From the NCBI GenBank assembly GCA_947493945.1, contig CANLSR010000001.1:682001-746000 (forward strand): a stretch of 64,000 bases of DNA, written 5' to 3'. This document shows positions 35,447-44,395 of this stretch, one piece after another; the stretch's first letter is position 1, and every line of letters begins with the position of its first letter. This DNA comes from an uncultured bacterium. GTDB taxonomy: Bacteria > Bacteroidota > Rhodothermia > Rhodothermales > Rubricoccaceae. The notes below the pieces were generated by a model. It was given only the letters and a program-made list of their open reading frames with translations. It ran no database searches and was not told the origin of the DNA. Both the position numbers and the translations under genes were made by a program.

Positions 35447-36430
35447 CTAGTCGAACGAGATGGCCGGGGAGCGGGCCGCCGCCAGCAGCTCGCGGTACTG
35501 GGCCGGCGTCACGTCGGGCACGAACGTCGCGACGGGGTTGGTCGGCGTCCGCGACGCGTCCAGCTTGCGGACCTCGTAGTGCAGGTGCGGGGCCGTCGAC
35601 AGGCCCGTGTTGCCGCTGTAGGCAACCGTCTGGCCCCGACGGACCTGGGCGCCCGGGCGGATGCCGGCCGCGGCGCGTGTCAGGTGGGCGTAGCGGGTCA
35701 TCTTGCCGGCCAGCGGGTGCTCCACCTCGACCACGGTCCCGTACCCGCCGCGCGTACCGACAAAGCTGACGCGGCCGTCGCCGGTGGCGTAGAGCGGCGT
35801 GCCGACGGGCGTGGGGAAGTCGACGCCGGCGTGCATCCGCGAGACGCGCAGGACGGGGTGGTAGCGCATCCCGTAGCCCGAGGTCAGGCGCGCGTCCTTG
35901 AGCGGCAAGATCGCCGGCTGCTGGCGGAGCACGGCGTCGCGGTCGCTGGCCAGGCTGCGGATCTCGGCGTAGGACCGGTTCTGGACCTCCAGCTGGTGCT
36001 CCAGCCGGCCGAACGCCTCAGACGTTTCTTCCAGCAGCTCGGCCGTCGGGCCGGAAAATCGAGCCAGCTGGACGCCGTCGGCGACGCCGGCGCTCGTCTG
36101 GAACTCGTCCTCCGAGATCGGCTCGGCGTTGAGCACCGCCCGGTAGATCTCGCGGTCGGTGGCCGCCAGCTCCTCCAGCTCGTCGGAGAACGACGTCAGC
36201 CGGACGTGGGCCGAGGCCAGCTGGCTCTGGAGCGCGTGGATCTCCTCGGCCTGGGCCACGTCTGCCGGCGACGCGGCCCGGTAGGCGAGCGCCCCCACGC
36301 CCACGGCGCTCAGCACCAGCGACAGGCCCAGCACCGCGCCGGCCTTGAGCCACCGGCCCTGGCGGTGGGGCGCGGCCTCGACGAAGGCGCAGGCGTCGTG
36401 GTCGTAGTAGAGGTAGCTGTTGTCGGGCAT
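35447..36430 (-). CDS. M23 family peptidoglycan endopeptidase, membrane-anchored
   Basis: A 327-residue M23 metallopeptidase. A short cytoplasmic N-terminus (MPDNSYLYYDHDACAFVE) leads to one membrane helix (about 28-50) and a coiled-coil region (56-165). The LytM domain (about 180-300) has zinc motifs H200-x3-D204 (MHAGVDFP) and H282-x-H284 (PHLHYEV) plus H249. Such proteins cut peptide cross-links of the wall, or activate amidases if degenerate; here the ligands are intact. The YYDHD start is the form often seen in Bacteroidota M23 proteins. Nothing adjacent suggests a division operon. Confidence 0.92.
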   Translation of the reverse strand: MPDNSYLYYDHDACAFVEAAPHRQGRWLKAGAVLGLSLVLSAVGVGALAYRAASPADVAQAEEIHALQSQLASAHVRLTSFSDELEELAATDREIYRAVLNAEPISEDEFQTSAGVADGVQLARFSGPTAELLEETSEAFGRLEHQLEVQNRSYAEIRSLASDRDAVLRQQPAILPLKDARLTSGYGMRYHPVLRVSRMHAGVDFPTPVGTPLYATGDGRVSFVGTRGGYGTVVEVEHPLAGKMTRYAHLTRAAAGIRPGAQVRRGQTVAYSGNTGLSTAPHLHYEVRKLDASRTPTNPVATFVPDVTPAQYRELLAAARSPAISFD

Positions 36431-36678
36431 GTGGGACGGGGGCTACGGCGCGAGGGCTGGCGCGGGGTCCCGCAACAACCGGGCCCGCCGCGTGGACGGG
36501 CCGCCGAGCGGCGGAGGCGCCAGCAGAGGGCCCCAACATAAACGGCGGCCCGGGGACGCACAACCGCGGCCCAGGGGGCTCCCCCGGCGCCGGCGCCGGC
36601 GGGCCGCGCTCGTCGGATCTCGCCCCCGGGAGTGGCGGAGGGCTGGCGCGCCGGGGCAGACGGGCGGACCTTCCGCCT

Positions 36679-36690
36679 CCCCCCCCCCCC
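36679..36690 (+). repeat. C12 homopolymer tract before mscL
   Basis: Twelve consecutive C residues, ending 9 bp before the GTG start of mscL. Such runs change length by slippage; between promoter and start this could alter expression. Slippage has not been shown. Confidence 0.6.
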
Positions 36691-36699
36691 TGCCCCACC

Positions 36700-37224
36700 G
36701 TGTCCCTGATCTCCGACTTCAAGGCGTTCGCCCTCCGGGGCAGCCTGATCGACCTCGCCATCGGCTTCACCGTCGGCGCCGCGTTCACGACCGTCGCCGA
36801 GTCGCTCGTCGACGACCTGCTGATGCCGCCGCTGGGGCTGCTCCTCGGCAAAACGGACTTTTCGGACTACTACGTGCTGCTCCGCGACGGGGCGCCGAGC
36901 GGGCCGTACCCGTCGCTGGCCGACGCCCAGGCGGCCGGCGCCGTGACCTGGAACTACGGCTCGTTCCTGACCGGCCTGGTCACGTTCCTGATCGTGGCCG
37001 TCGCCGTGTTCGCGCTCGTCCGCACGGTGCGCAAGATCGGGCAGTCGGTCGAGGACGAGTTCGGCCAATCCGACGAGGCCGACACGCCGGAGACCAAGAA
37101 GTGCGCCTACTGCCGCCAAGCGGTCCCGTACGCGGCGAGCCGGTGCTCGCACTGCACGTCGTTCCTGGGCGTCGCCGGGGGCCCGCTCACGCCCGACGCC
37201 GCGCTGACGCCGGGCACGGCCTGA
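36700..37224 (+). CDS. mscL: Large-conductance mechanosensitive channel with C-terminal zinc ribbon
   Basis: A 174-residue MscL. The N-terminal helix and first pore-lining segment are conserved (FKAFALRGSLIDLAIGFTVGAAFTTV, then SLVDDLLMPPLG). The periplasmic loop lies about 60-85, and TM2 (LTGLVTFLIVAVAVFALV) follows. MscL opens under membrane tension during osmotic downshock. After the usual C-terminal helix there is a zinc-ribbon: C135-x2-C138-x10-C149-x2-C152. The start is GTG (VSLISDFKAF); the leader has a C12 tract just upstream. Confidence 0.92.
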   Translation: MSLISDFKAFALRGSLIDLAIGFTVGAAFTTVAESLVDDLLMPPLGLLLGKTDFSDYYVLLRDGAPSGPYPSLADAQAAGAVTWNYGSFLTGLVTFLIVAVAVFALVRTVRKIGQSVEDEFGQSDEADTPETKKCAYCRQAVPYAASRCSHCTSFLGVAGGPLTPDAALTPGTA

Positions 37225-37376
37225 CCCGCTGGCGCTCGGCGCCGGCGGTGGGCACCGCGCCGGTCTGCGCCGCCCAGGGCACGTCCGCCAGCCGGGCGCG
37301 GCGGACGGACGCGGCGGTGCGACGGAACAAAACCGCGCCGTCGTGTCGAACCCACCCCCTCCCTCCCCCCGCTCCC

Positions 37377-38906
37377 GTGCCCAAACACCTCCTCCTCATC
37401 CTCGACGGCTACGGCATCGCCGACGACCCCTCGGCCTCGGCCATTGACGCGGCGCGGAAGCCGTTCCTGGACTCGTTCTTCGGGTCCGCCGCCACCTCGA
37501 CGCTGGAGGCGTCCGGCCGAGCCGTCGGGCTGCCGGCGGGGCAGATGGGGAACTCGGAGGTGGGACACCTCAACCTGGGCGCCGGCCGCGTGGTGGACCA
37601 GGACATCACGCGGATCGACAAGGCCGTCGAGGACGGGTCGATGGCCGAGAACGCGGCGCTGCGCGGGGCCGTCCAGCACGCCCAGGCGCGCGGGAGCCGG
37701 CTGCACCTGATGGGGCTGGTGAGCGACGGCGGCGTCCACTCGCACCTGGCGCACCTGGCGGCGCTCCTGGACCTGGCCGCGGCCGAGGGCCTGGAGCCCG
37801 ACCGCGTGGTGGTCCACGCCTTTACCGACGGCCGCGACACGGCGCCCGACAGCGGGGCCGGGTTCGTGGCCCAGGTGCAGGGGGCCATCCGCGCGGCGGG
37901 CGTCGGCGGGGTGGCGTCGGTGGTGGGGCGCTACTGGGCGATGGACCGCGACCACCGCTGGGAGCGGACCGAGCGCGCCTACCGGCTCCTGGTCGACGGC
38001 GTGGGCGCGGCCTACGACGACCCGGTGGACTACCTGGAGGCCAGCTACGCCGCCGGCGTCACCGACGAGTTCGTCGAGCCCGGCCGGCTGGCGGGGCCGG
38101 CCGGCGAGGGCACGCGCGTCGCCGACGGCGACGCCGTGGTGTTCTTCAACTTCCGCTCCGACCGCGGCCGCCAGCTGACCGAGGCGTTCATGGCCCCGGC
38201 CTTCGACGGCTTCGACCGCGGCCCGCGCCTGGACCTCCACTACGTCACCATGACGGCCTACAGCGCCGCCTTCGACGTGCCGGTCGCCTTTGGCAAGCCC
38301 AACCTGACCGACACGCTGGGCGAGGTGGTCGCGCGCGCCGGCCTGAGCCAGCTCCGCGCCGCCGAGACCGAGAAGTACCCCCACGTCACGTTCTTCTTCA
38401 ACGGCGGGCGCGAGGAGCCGTCGCCGGGCGAGAGCCGGGTCCTGGTGCCCAGCCCCAAGGTGGCCACCTACGACCTCCAGCCCCAGATGAGCGCGCCCGA
38501 GCTGGCCGCGCGCGTGGCCCGAGCGATCCGGGAGGAGGCCCCGGACCTGGTGGTGCTCAACTTCGCCAACCCCGACATGGTGGGCCACACGGGCGTGTTC
38601 GAGGCGGCCGTGGCCGCCGTCGAGGCCGTGGACCAAGCGGCGCGCGTCGTCGTGGAGGCGGCGCGCGAGCGCGGCTACACCGTCGAGATCCTCGCCGATC
38701 ATGGCAACGCGGACCGGATGCGAAACCCGGACGGGTCGCCCCACACGGCCCACACCACGGTCCTGGTGCCGCACGGGATCGAGCGCCCCGGCTGGCACGG
38801 CGCCCTCCGCCCCGGCCGGCTGGCGGACGTCGCGCCCACCGTCCTGGCCTCGCTGGGCCTGGAGCAGCCCGCCGCCATGACTGGCACGCCGCTGGCCGAC
38901 GTGTAA
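37377..38906 (+). CDS. gpmI: 2,3-bisphosphoglycerate-independent phosphoglycerate mutase
   Basis: A 509-residue iPGM of glycolysis, which interconverts 3- and 2-phosphoglycerate using two Mn ions. Catalytic S60 lies in QMGNSEVGHLNLGAGR. The metal ligand is D10 (LILDGYG), and later motifs are FNFRSDRGRQ, NFANPDMVGHTG and ADHGNAD. The length is that of full iPGM. The start is GTG (VPKHLLLILDGYG). It is followed by a 24-bp tandem duplication that repeats the stop region, and 53 bp on by a DUF2231 gene. Confidence 0.97.
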   Translation: MPKHLLLILDGYGIADDPSASAIDAARKPFLDSFFGSAATSTLEASGRAVGLPAGQMGNSEVGHLNLGAGRVVDQDITRIDKAVEDGSMAENAALRGAVQHAQARGSRLHLMGLVSDGGVHSHLAHLAALLDLAAAEGLEPDRVVVHAFTDGRDTAPDSGAGFVAQVQGAIRAAGVGGVASVVGRYWAMDRDHRWERTERAYRLLVDGVGAAYDDPVDYLEASYAAGVTDEFVEPGRLAGPAGEGTRVADGDAVVFFNFRSDRGRQLTEAFMAPAFDGFDRGPRLDLHYVTMTAYSAAFDVPVAFGKPNLTDTLGEVVARAGLSQLRAAETEKYPHVTFFFNGGREEPSPGESRVLVPSPKVATYDLQPQMSAPELAARVARAIREEAPDLVVLNFANPDMVGHTGVFEAAVAAVEAVDQAARVVVEAARERGYTVEILADHGNADRMRNPDGSPHTAHTTVLVPHGIERPGWHGALRPGRLADVAPTVLASLGLEQPAAMTGTPLADV

Positions 38907-38941
38907 CCCGGCCGGCCGGCCGACGTGTAGCCCGGCCAGAC
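38894..38941 (+). repeat. 24-bp tandem duplication over the gpmI stop codon
   Basis: The unit beginning ggccgacgtgtaa at 38894 is repeated at 38918 as ggccgacgtgtag, with a single change that still leaves a stop codon. The protein end is unaffected because the first copy stops. Confidence 0.7.
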
Positions 38942-38959
38942 CCTCCACCCGGACACCCC

Positions 38960-39454
38960 ATGGACCCCATCCGCCAGTACGAGATCCCGTTCCTGCACCC
39001 GCTCCTGGTCCACTTTCCCCTGGTGCTGCTGCTGCTCGGGGCGGCGGCGGCCGGCCTCTACCTGGTGCTGGGCCGCGCCGGCTGGCGCCGGGCCGGGCTG
39101 GTCCTGTTCGCCCTGGGCGCGCTCTCGGCGTGGGCCGCCGCCGAGACGGGCCCCGCGCTCCACCGAGCCGTCGAGGGCGACCCGGTCGTCGACCAAGTCA
39201 TCGGCTGGCACCAGTCGGCCGCGGCGTGGACGCTGTGGGCGAGCGCGCTCGCGACGTTCGCGTTTGCGCTGGTGTCCGCGTCCCGCCTCCGCCGGCCCCG
39301 ACCGCCCGCGGAAGGCGAGGAGCCGGCCGCGGTCTCGCGCCGGGAGCCGCTGTGGGGCCGGGTCCTGGTCCTGGTCCCGGCCGTGCTCGCGGCGGCCCTG
39401 GTCGCGTGGACGGCGCACCTGGGCGGGCTCATGGTCTGGGGCGTGCCCCGCTGA
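38960..39454 (+). CDS. DUF2231 membrane protein
   Basis: A 164-residue inner-membrane protein with four hydrophobic segments and the DUF2231 signature HPLLVHFPLVLLLLG at 14-28. The second conserved part is GPALHRAVEGDPVVDQVIGWHQSAAAWTLWA, where histidines may bind metal or haem. The function of the family is not established; some members sit with cytochrome or metal-handling genes. It follows gpmI on the same strand. ATG at 38960 gives MDPIRQYEIPFLHP. Confidence 0.85.
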   Translation: MDPIRQYEIPFLHPLLVHFPLVLLLLGAAAAGLYLVLGRAGWRRAGLVLFALGALSAWAAAETGPALHRAVEGDPVVDQVIGWHQSAAAWTLWASALATFAFALVSASRLRRPRPPAEGEEPAAVSRREPLWGRVLVLVPAVLAAALVAWTAHLGGLMVWGVPR

Positions 39455-39534
39455 CCCGCACGGGGAGCCCGAACCCGCCGCTCGCCGAGCGCTGGCGCTA
39501 GCCGCCGGAGCGCGAGACGCTCGCCTCCCCGGCC

Positions 39535-40545
39535 TCACTCGAAGTCGTGCTCAAACCAGTCGATGCCGCGGCCGGTCTGGCGGTCGCTCTTGGCGCTGAT
39601 GCGCTCGCGCAGGCGCGTCGCGAACGCCTCGGCGGGGTCGTAGCCGTAGTGGAGCAACAGGTGGTTCATCGCGATCACCTCGCAGATGACGGTCACGTTC
39701 TTGCCCGGCGTGATGGGCAACTTGACCAGGGGGAGGCTCACGCCCAGCACCGACTCCCGCTCCGTCACCATCCCGATCCGCGTGTACTCCTCGTCCTCGT
39801 CCCACGGGTGGATCTGGACCACGACCTCGATCCGCTTCTGGTGGCGGATCGCGCGCACGCCGAACATGGCCTTGACGTCGATGATGCCGAGCCCGCGGAT
39901 CTCCATAAAGTGCTCGCCCAGGTCCGTGCCGGCCCCCATCAGCACCGAGGCCCCCTTGCGCGTGGCCATCACCACGTCGTCGGCGACCAGGCGGTGGCCG
40001 CGCTCGACCAGGTCCAGCGCCATCTCGGACTTGCCGATCCCGGCGGCGCCGGTCAAGAGCAGGCCGATGCCGTAGACGTCCACGAGCGAGCCGTGGACGG
40101 TGAGCTGCTCCGCGAACTGGTCGTCGAGCACGTCGCGGAGCAGGCCCATAAACGGGACCGTCGGCATGGGCGTGCAGTAGACCGGGACGCCGGCGCGGTC
40201 GGCCAGCGCCGCCAGCCCGTCGGGCAGCTGGTTGCCGGCCGTGAGCACGACCATGGGCGGGTCGAAGTCCAGCAGCCGCCCAAAGGCCTCCGTCTCCTGG
40301 TCGCCCAGCCAGGCGAGGTAGCGGCACTCGGTGTTGCCCAGGATCTGGACCCGCTGGTGCTCGAAGTGCTCGGCGTAGCCGGCCAGCACCAGCCCGGGCC
40401 GGTGGACGTGCCGGACGGTGACGGCCCGGCCCTCGGCCGGCGTCTGCCCCGAGACCGCGAGCTCGACGCCGGCCCGGCTCTGGAGTCGCTCCACGAGGTC
40501 CACGACCCGGACGGACTCGCGGCGAAAGGGCTGGGGCTTCCTCAT
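39535..40545 (-). CDS. hprK: HPr kinase/phosphorylase
   Basis: A 336-residue HPr(Ser) kinase/phosphorylase. The N-terminal domain (1-135) precedes catalytic H151 in HGSLVDVYGIG, Walker A GAAGIGKSE (166-174) and the signature MEIRGLGIIDVKAMFG, with a C-terminal LPITPGKNVTVI. The enzyme phosphorylates HPr on a serine using ATP or reverses it, coupling carbon status to regulation. No ptsH, ptsI or sugar EII genes are nearby. The conserved set of motifs makes the call safe. Confidence 0.95.
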   Translation of the reverse strand: MRKPQPFRRESVRVVDLVERLQSRAGVELAVSGQTPAEGRAVTVRHVHRPGLVLAGYAEHFEHQRVQILGNTECRYLAWLGDQETEAFGRLLDFDPPMVVLTAGNQLPDGLAALADRAGVPVYCTPMPTVPFMGLLRDVLDDQFAEQLTVHGSLVDVYGIGLLLTGAAGIGKSEMALDLVERGHRLVADDVVMATRKGASVLMGAGTDLGEHFMEIRGLGIIDVKAMFGVRAIRHQKRIEVVVQIHPWDEDEEYTRIGMVTERESVLGVSLPLVKLPITPGKNVTVICEVIAMNHLLLHYGYDPAEAFATRLRERISAKSDRQTGRGIDWFEHDFE

Positions 40546-40614
40546 GAGCGATACGTAGCGGTTGACGGGCGCGGCCCTCTTCTCGTCGGCTCACCTCGCG
40601 TTGCCCGTCCCACG

Positions 40615-41676
40615 CTACGGCACCTCGACGGTCTCCAGGATGCGGGTCACGATCTGGTCGGAGGCGACCTCTTCGGCCTCGGCCTCGTAGGTCACCGCCA
40701 CGCGGTGGCGGAGCACGTCGAGCGCCACCGCCCGGACGTCGTCGGGCGTGGCGTAGGCGCGGCCCCGGAGGAACGCGTGGGCGCGCGCCGCCAGCGCCAG
40801 CGCGATCGACGCGCGCGGGCTGGCGCCGGTCGCCACCAGGCCCTCCAGGTCGGGGAGCCCGTGGCGCCGCGGGTCGCGCGTGGCCAGCACCAGGTCCACG
40901 ACGTACTCCTCGACGCGGGCGTCGACGTAGACCTCGCCCACGACGCGCCGGGCGGCCAGCACCTGGGCCGGCGTCACCACCGGGCGGATCTCGGGGAGCG
41001 CCGCCGTGTGCGACATCCGGCGCATGATCTCGATCTCCTCCTGGCGCGACGGGTAGCCGACGACCACCTTGAGCATAAAGCGGTCCACCTGGGCCTCGGG
41101 CAGCGGGTAGGTCCCCTCCTGCTCGATCGGGTTCTGAGTGGCCATGACCAGGAACGGGCTCGGCAGCGGGAACGTGGTCTCGCCAATCGTCACCTGCCGT
41201 TCCTGCATCGCCTCCAAGAGCGCGCTCTGGACCTTGGCCGGCGCCCGGTTGACTTCGTCGGCCAGGACCACGTTGGCGAACACGGGGCCTTTCTTGACCT
41301 GGAAGGTGGCCTCGGCCTGGTTGTAGATCAGCGTGCCGAGCAGGTCGGCCGGGAGCAGGTCCGGCGTGAACTGGATGCGCCGGAACTCGGCGTCGAAGGC
41401 GCTGGCCAGCGTCGAGACGGTCAGCGTCTTGGCCAGGCCGGGCACGCCCTCGAGCAGCACGTGGCCGCCGGTCAGGAGCCCGATCAGCAGCCGCTCCACC
41501 ATGTGGCCCTGGCCCACGACCACGCGTCCGACGGAGTCCAAGAGGCCCGGTACCCAGCGGGCGTGCTCGGCCACGCGCTCGGTCAGCGCGTCGAGGTCGG
41601 GCGCTGCCGGGGCGGCCTCGGCGCTGGCGGTCGGCGCCGGCGCGACGGCGGGGGGGGCGAGAGCGGGGTCGGTCAT
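40615..41676 (-). CDS. MoxR family AAA+ ATPase
   Basis: A 353-residue MoxR-type AAA+ ATPase. Walker A is GVPGLAKT, Walker B VLADEVNRAP, sensor 1 ATQNPIEQEGTYPLPEAQ, and the C-terminal lid follows (GASPRASIALALAARAHAF). MoxR ATPases usually act with a von Willebrand A protein and a DUF58 protein to mature envelope or metal enzymes; neither is adjacent in this window. The Pro/Ala-rich N-terminal 25 residues are divergent. ATG at 41676 (MTDPALAPP) is preferred to the longer open frame reaching into fmt. Confidence 0.93.
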   Translation of the reverse strand: MTDPALAPPAVAPAPTASAEAAPAAPDLDALTERVAEHARWVPGLLDSVGRVVVGQGHMVERLLIGLLTGGHVLLEGVPGLAKTLTVSTLASAFDAEFRRIQFTPDLLPADLLGTLIYNQAEATFQVKKGPVFANVVLADEVNRAPAKVQSALLEAMQERQVTIGETTFPLPSPFLVMATQNPIEQEGTYPLPEAQVDRFMLKVVVGYPSRQEEIEIMRRMSHTAALPEIRPVVTPAQVLAARRVVGEVYVDARVEEYVVDLVLATRDPRRHGLPDLEGLVATGASPRASIALALAARAHAFLRGRAYATPDDVRAVALDVLRHRVAVTYEAEAEEVASDQIVTRILETVEVP

Positions 41677-41785
41677 GCCGTCGGCGTCAGGGTCGTGGGG
41701 GGCGCGGGACGACGACACGTCCGCTGGGTGCGGAGGATACGGACGACGCCTGGGGGCCGATCCCACCGTGACGCGCCGGACGGCG

Positions 41786-42748
41786 TCACGCCGGACCTCC
41801 GAGCACGTCGCCGTCGGGGTCGGCGCCATTCAGGAAATCGGCGGCGTCCATGCGGCGCTTGCCCTGGCGCTGGAGCTCCAGCACCGCGACGGCGCCCTCG
41901 CCGCAGGCGACCACCAGGCGGCCGTCCGCCACGGCCACCGCGCCCGGCTGGCGGCCGGCGCCAGCGGGGAGGTCGGCGGGCGAGGTGAGCAGGACCTTGA
42001 GCGTCTCGGCGCGCTCGGCGCCGTCGGGCTGCCACTCGGTCCAGGCGCCGGGAAACGGCGACAGCGCGCGGACGTGGTTGTGGACGTCTCGGGCCGGGCG
42101 CGCCCAGTCGATCCGGGCGTCGTCGCGGAAGATCTTGGGCGCGGCGCTGGCCTGGGCGTCGTCCTGGGGCCGGGCCTGGACGTCGCCGGCCGCGATCCGG
42201 CGCACGGTCTCGACGACCGCTTGGGCCCCGACCTCCGCCAGCCGGTCGTGGACGTCGCCCGCGGTGTCGTCCGGCCCGACCGCGATGCGGCGCTGCAGGA
42301 TGACGGCGCCGGTGTCGACGGTCCGCTGCAGGAAGAACGTCGTCACGCCGGTCTCGTCCACGCCGTCCATCAGCGCGCGCGGGATCGGGGCGGCGCCGCG
42401 GTAGGCCGGCAGCAGCGAGCCGTGGAGGTTGAACGCGCCCAGCGCGGGGAGCTCGAACACCTCGGGCGGCAGGATGCGGAAGGCCACCACGGCGAACACG
42501 TCGGGCGCCAGCGCGCGCAGGTCGTCGGCAAAGCCGGGGTCGCGCAACGACGCCGGCTGCAGGGTCGGGAGCCCGTGCCGCTCGGCCGCCCGCTTCACCG
42601 CCGACGCGCGGACCTTCTGCCCCCGGCCCGCCGGCTTGTCGGGGACGGTCACGACGGCGACCGGCGCCAGCCCGGCGGCCACCAGGGCGTCGAGCGACGG
42701 CACGGCAAAGTCGGGCGTGCCCATGAACACGATGCGGGGAGCGGTCAC
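41786..42748 (-). CDS. fmt: Methionyl-tRNA formyltransferase
   Basis: A 320-residue Fmt, which formylates initiator Met-tRNA with 10-formyltetrahydrofolate. The N-terminal domain begins IVFMGTPDFAVPSLDAL; the catalytic motif is FNLHGSLLPAYRGAAPIPRA with the family asparagine and histidine. The C-terminal tRNA-binding OB-like domain starts near 205 (IDWARPARDVHNHVRALSPFPGAW). The start is GTG at 42748. def is not next to it, unlike in many genomes. Confidence 0.95.
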   Translation of the reverse strand: MTAPRIVFMGTPDFAVPSLDALVAAGLAPVAVVTVPDKPAGRGQKVRASAVKRAAERHGLPTLQPASLRDPGFADDLRALAPDVFAVVAFRILPPEVFELPALGAFNLHGSLLPAYRGAAPIPRALMDGVDETGVTTFFLQRTVDTGAVILQRRIAVGPDDTAGDVHDRLAEVGAQAVVETVRRIAAGDVQARPQDDAQASAAPKIFRDDARIDWARPARDVHNHVRALSPFPGAWTEWQPDGAERAETLKVLLTSPADLPAGAGRQPGAVAVADGRLVVACGEGAVAVLELQRQGKRRMDAADFLNGADPDGDVLGGPA

Positions 42749-42909
42749 GGCGGGGTCGGGATGCGAGCCCGCAAGCTAGGCCGCCGCGCGCTGGCGGACG
42801 GCCTCCGCCACCCCGTAGGGACAGCGTCAGCTAGCAGGGCGCGGCCCCGAACGCGCGGCGCCCCAGGCACGAGCCCGAGGCGCACGCGTCTAGAGGAAGG
42901 CCGGGCGGG

Positions 42910-44259
42910 CTACATCCGCGTCCGGTCGTCCCAGATCTTGGTCAGCAGCTGGAAGTCGCCCGAGCCGGTCTCGTCGACGAAGATGAACCGCCGGCCGATG
43001 CTCGGGTAGGTCCAGATCTGGTAGGGCTGCGTGCCGTAGTCGAACGGGTGCTCCTCGACGGAGTCCGGCTCGCCAAAGCGGATAAAGACCTCGCCGCGGT
43101 CGGTATTCCACCCGCTGTCGCGCACGCGGCCGTAGCGGTCGTTGGCCGAGGACACGCGGAAGTAGTACTGCTCCATCGACTCGTTGCGCGGCGTGCCCGG
43201 CGTCGGGTCGCGCTCGGTCCAGAAGGCCAGGAACTGGCGGCGCTGCTCCTCGGGCGTGGGCGCGTTCTGGATGGCGCGGAGCTCGCCCTCGCGGGCGAGG
43301 AAGCGGAGCTGGGCGATGGCCTGGTCGAGGTCCGCGATCTGGCTGTCGAGGCCGGTCCAGCGGACCGAGAACGGCTTGTCGACCTCGGCCACGGTCTCGC
43401 CGGCGGCGTCCGCCAGCCGGACGGCCAGCGTGTAGTCGCCCACCTGCAGGCCCTCGGTCGCGATGCGGAAGGCGACGGGCGTGCGGCCGGCCTGGACGTC
43501 GAGCGCCTCGGTCACGGCCACCGGCGCCCCGGCGTCGGCCTGCTGGCGCGGGGCCAGGCCCAGGAGCGCCCCGAACGACGGCCGCTCCCGGTCCTGGCTC
43601 TGCTCGGTCACGACGTAGGTGACCTCGAGCGCGGTCGCGGCCGGCGCGTACAAGTCATACGCGACCCAGAACTCGTCCATCTCCGTCGACAACGCCGACC
43701 CGACGACGGGCGTCGAGGTGCCGCCGGCGCGGTCGTAGGCGCTCAGCAGCAGCGGGTCGCTCAGCGAGACCGCCGCGCCGCCCAGGTCGCGGACCCGGTG
43801 GGCGACCTCGCGCGACAGCGTGCGCCGGCTCGCTCCGTCCTCGACGGACACCGCGAAGGCGTAGCGCCCCGGCGGCACGTCGAGCGCCAGGACGGCGCGG
43901 TCCTGGCGGTCCGGGCTCTGGGTCTCGTCGTAGTCGGCGGCCCCGACCTCGCGCTCGACCGTCCGGCTGACGGCCAGCCGCTGGCGCCTCCCGCGCTCGT
44001 CGACCTCGTAGGCCTGGACCGTCAGGCCGTAGCTGGCCTCGAACCCGCCGGCCCGGGCCAGGAAGCGGAGGCTGGTGTGGGGCACCGCCGTGTAGACGTC
44101 GACCTGGGCGGCCGCCCCGCTGGCGGCCCGGGCGCGCTGCGCCACCACCTCGACGTCGAACGCGGGCGCCGAGGGCGACTGCGCGGCGCCGGAGGCCGCC
44201 AGCCCCACGACGAGGGCCGCGAGGAGGGCCCAACGGGCCGGGACGTAGCGAGCGCACAT
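42910..44259 (-). CDS. GWxTD domain secreted protein
   Basis: A 449-residue exported protein of the GWxTD family known mainly in Bacteroidota and Acidobacteria-like genomes. The signal peptide is WALLAALVVGLAASGAA. A long beta-rich region (about 30-300) leads to the C-terminal GWxTD block (EQYYFRVSSANDRYG, GWNTDRGEVFIRFGEPDSVEE) and PYQIWTYPSIGRRFIFVDETG. Its role is unknown; it is thought to act in the envelope. The start is ATG at 44259; the longer frame has no signal-peptide logic. It is flanked by fmt and ftsY on the same strand. Confidence 0.88.
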   Translation of the reverse strand: MCARYVPARWALLAALVVGLAASGAAQSPSAPAFDVEVVAQRARAASGAAAQVDVYTAVPHTSLRFLARAGGFEASYGLTVQAYEVDERGRRQRLAVSRTVEREVGAADYDETQSPDRQDRAVLALDVPPGRYAFAVSVEDGASRRTLSREVAHRVRDLGGAAVSLSDPLLLSAYDRAGGTSTPVVGSALSTEMDEFWVAYDLYAPAATALEVTYVVTEQSQDRERPSFGALLGLAPRQQADAGAPVAVTEALDVQAGRTPVAFRIATEGLQVGDYTLAVRLADAAGETVAEVDKPFSVRWTGLDSQIADLDQAIAQLRFLAREGELRAIQNAPTPEEQRRQFLAFWTERDPTPGTPRNESMEQYYFRVSSANDRYGRVRDSGWNTDRGEVFIRFGEPDSVEEHPFDYGTQPYQIWTYPSIGRRFIFVDETGSGDFQLLTKIWDDRTRM

Positions 44260-44395
44260 AGGCTCTGCCAGGGAGCGGGCGGGGAGGTGGCTGGGGGGCA
44301 ACGGGAAAGATGCGACAAGCCGACGCCCCGAAACGAGGCACAACGACGAACCGTCTCTAGGCGCGCGTGAACCGTCCGCCCAGAGGCCGAGCGGC

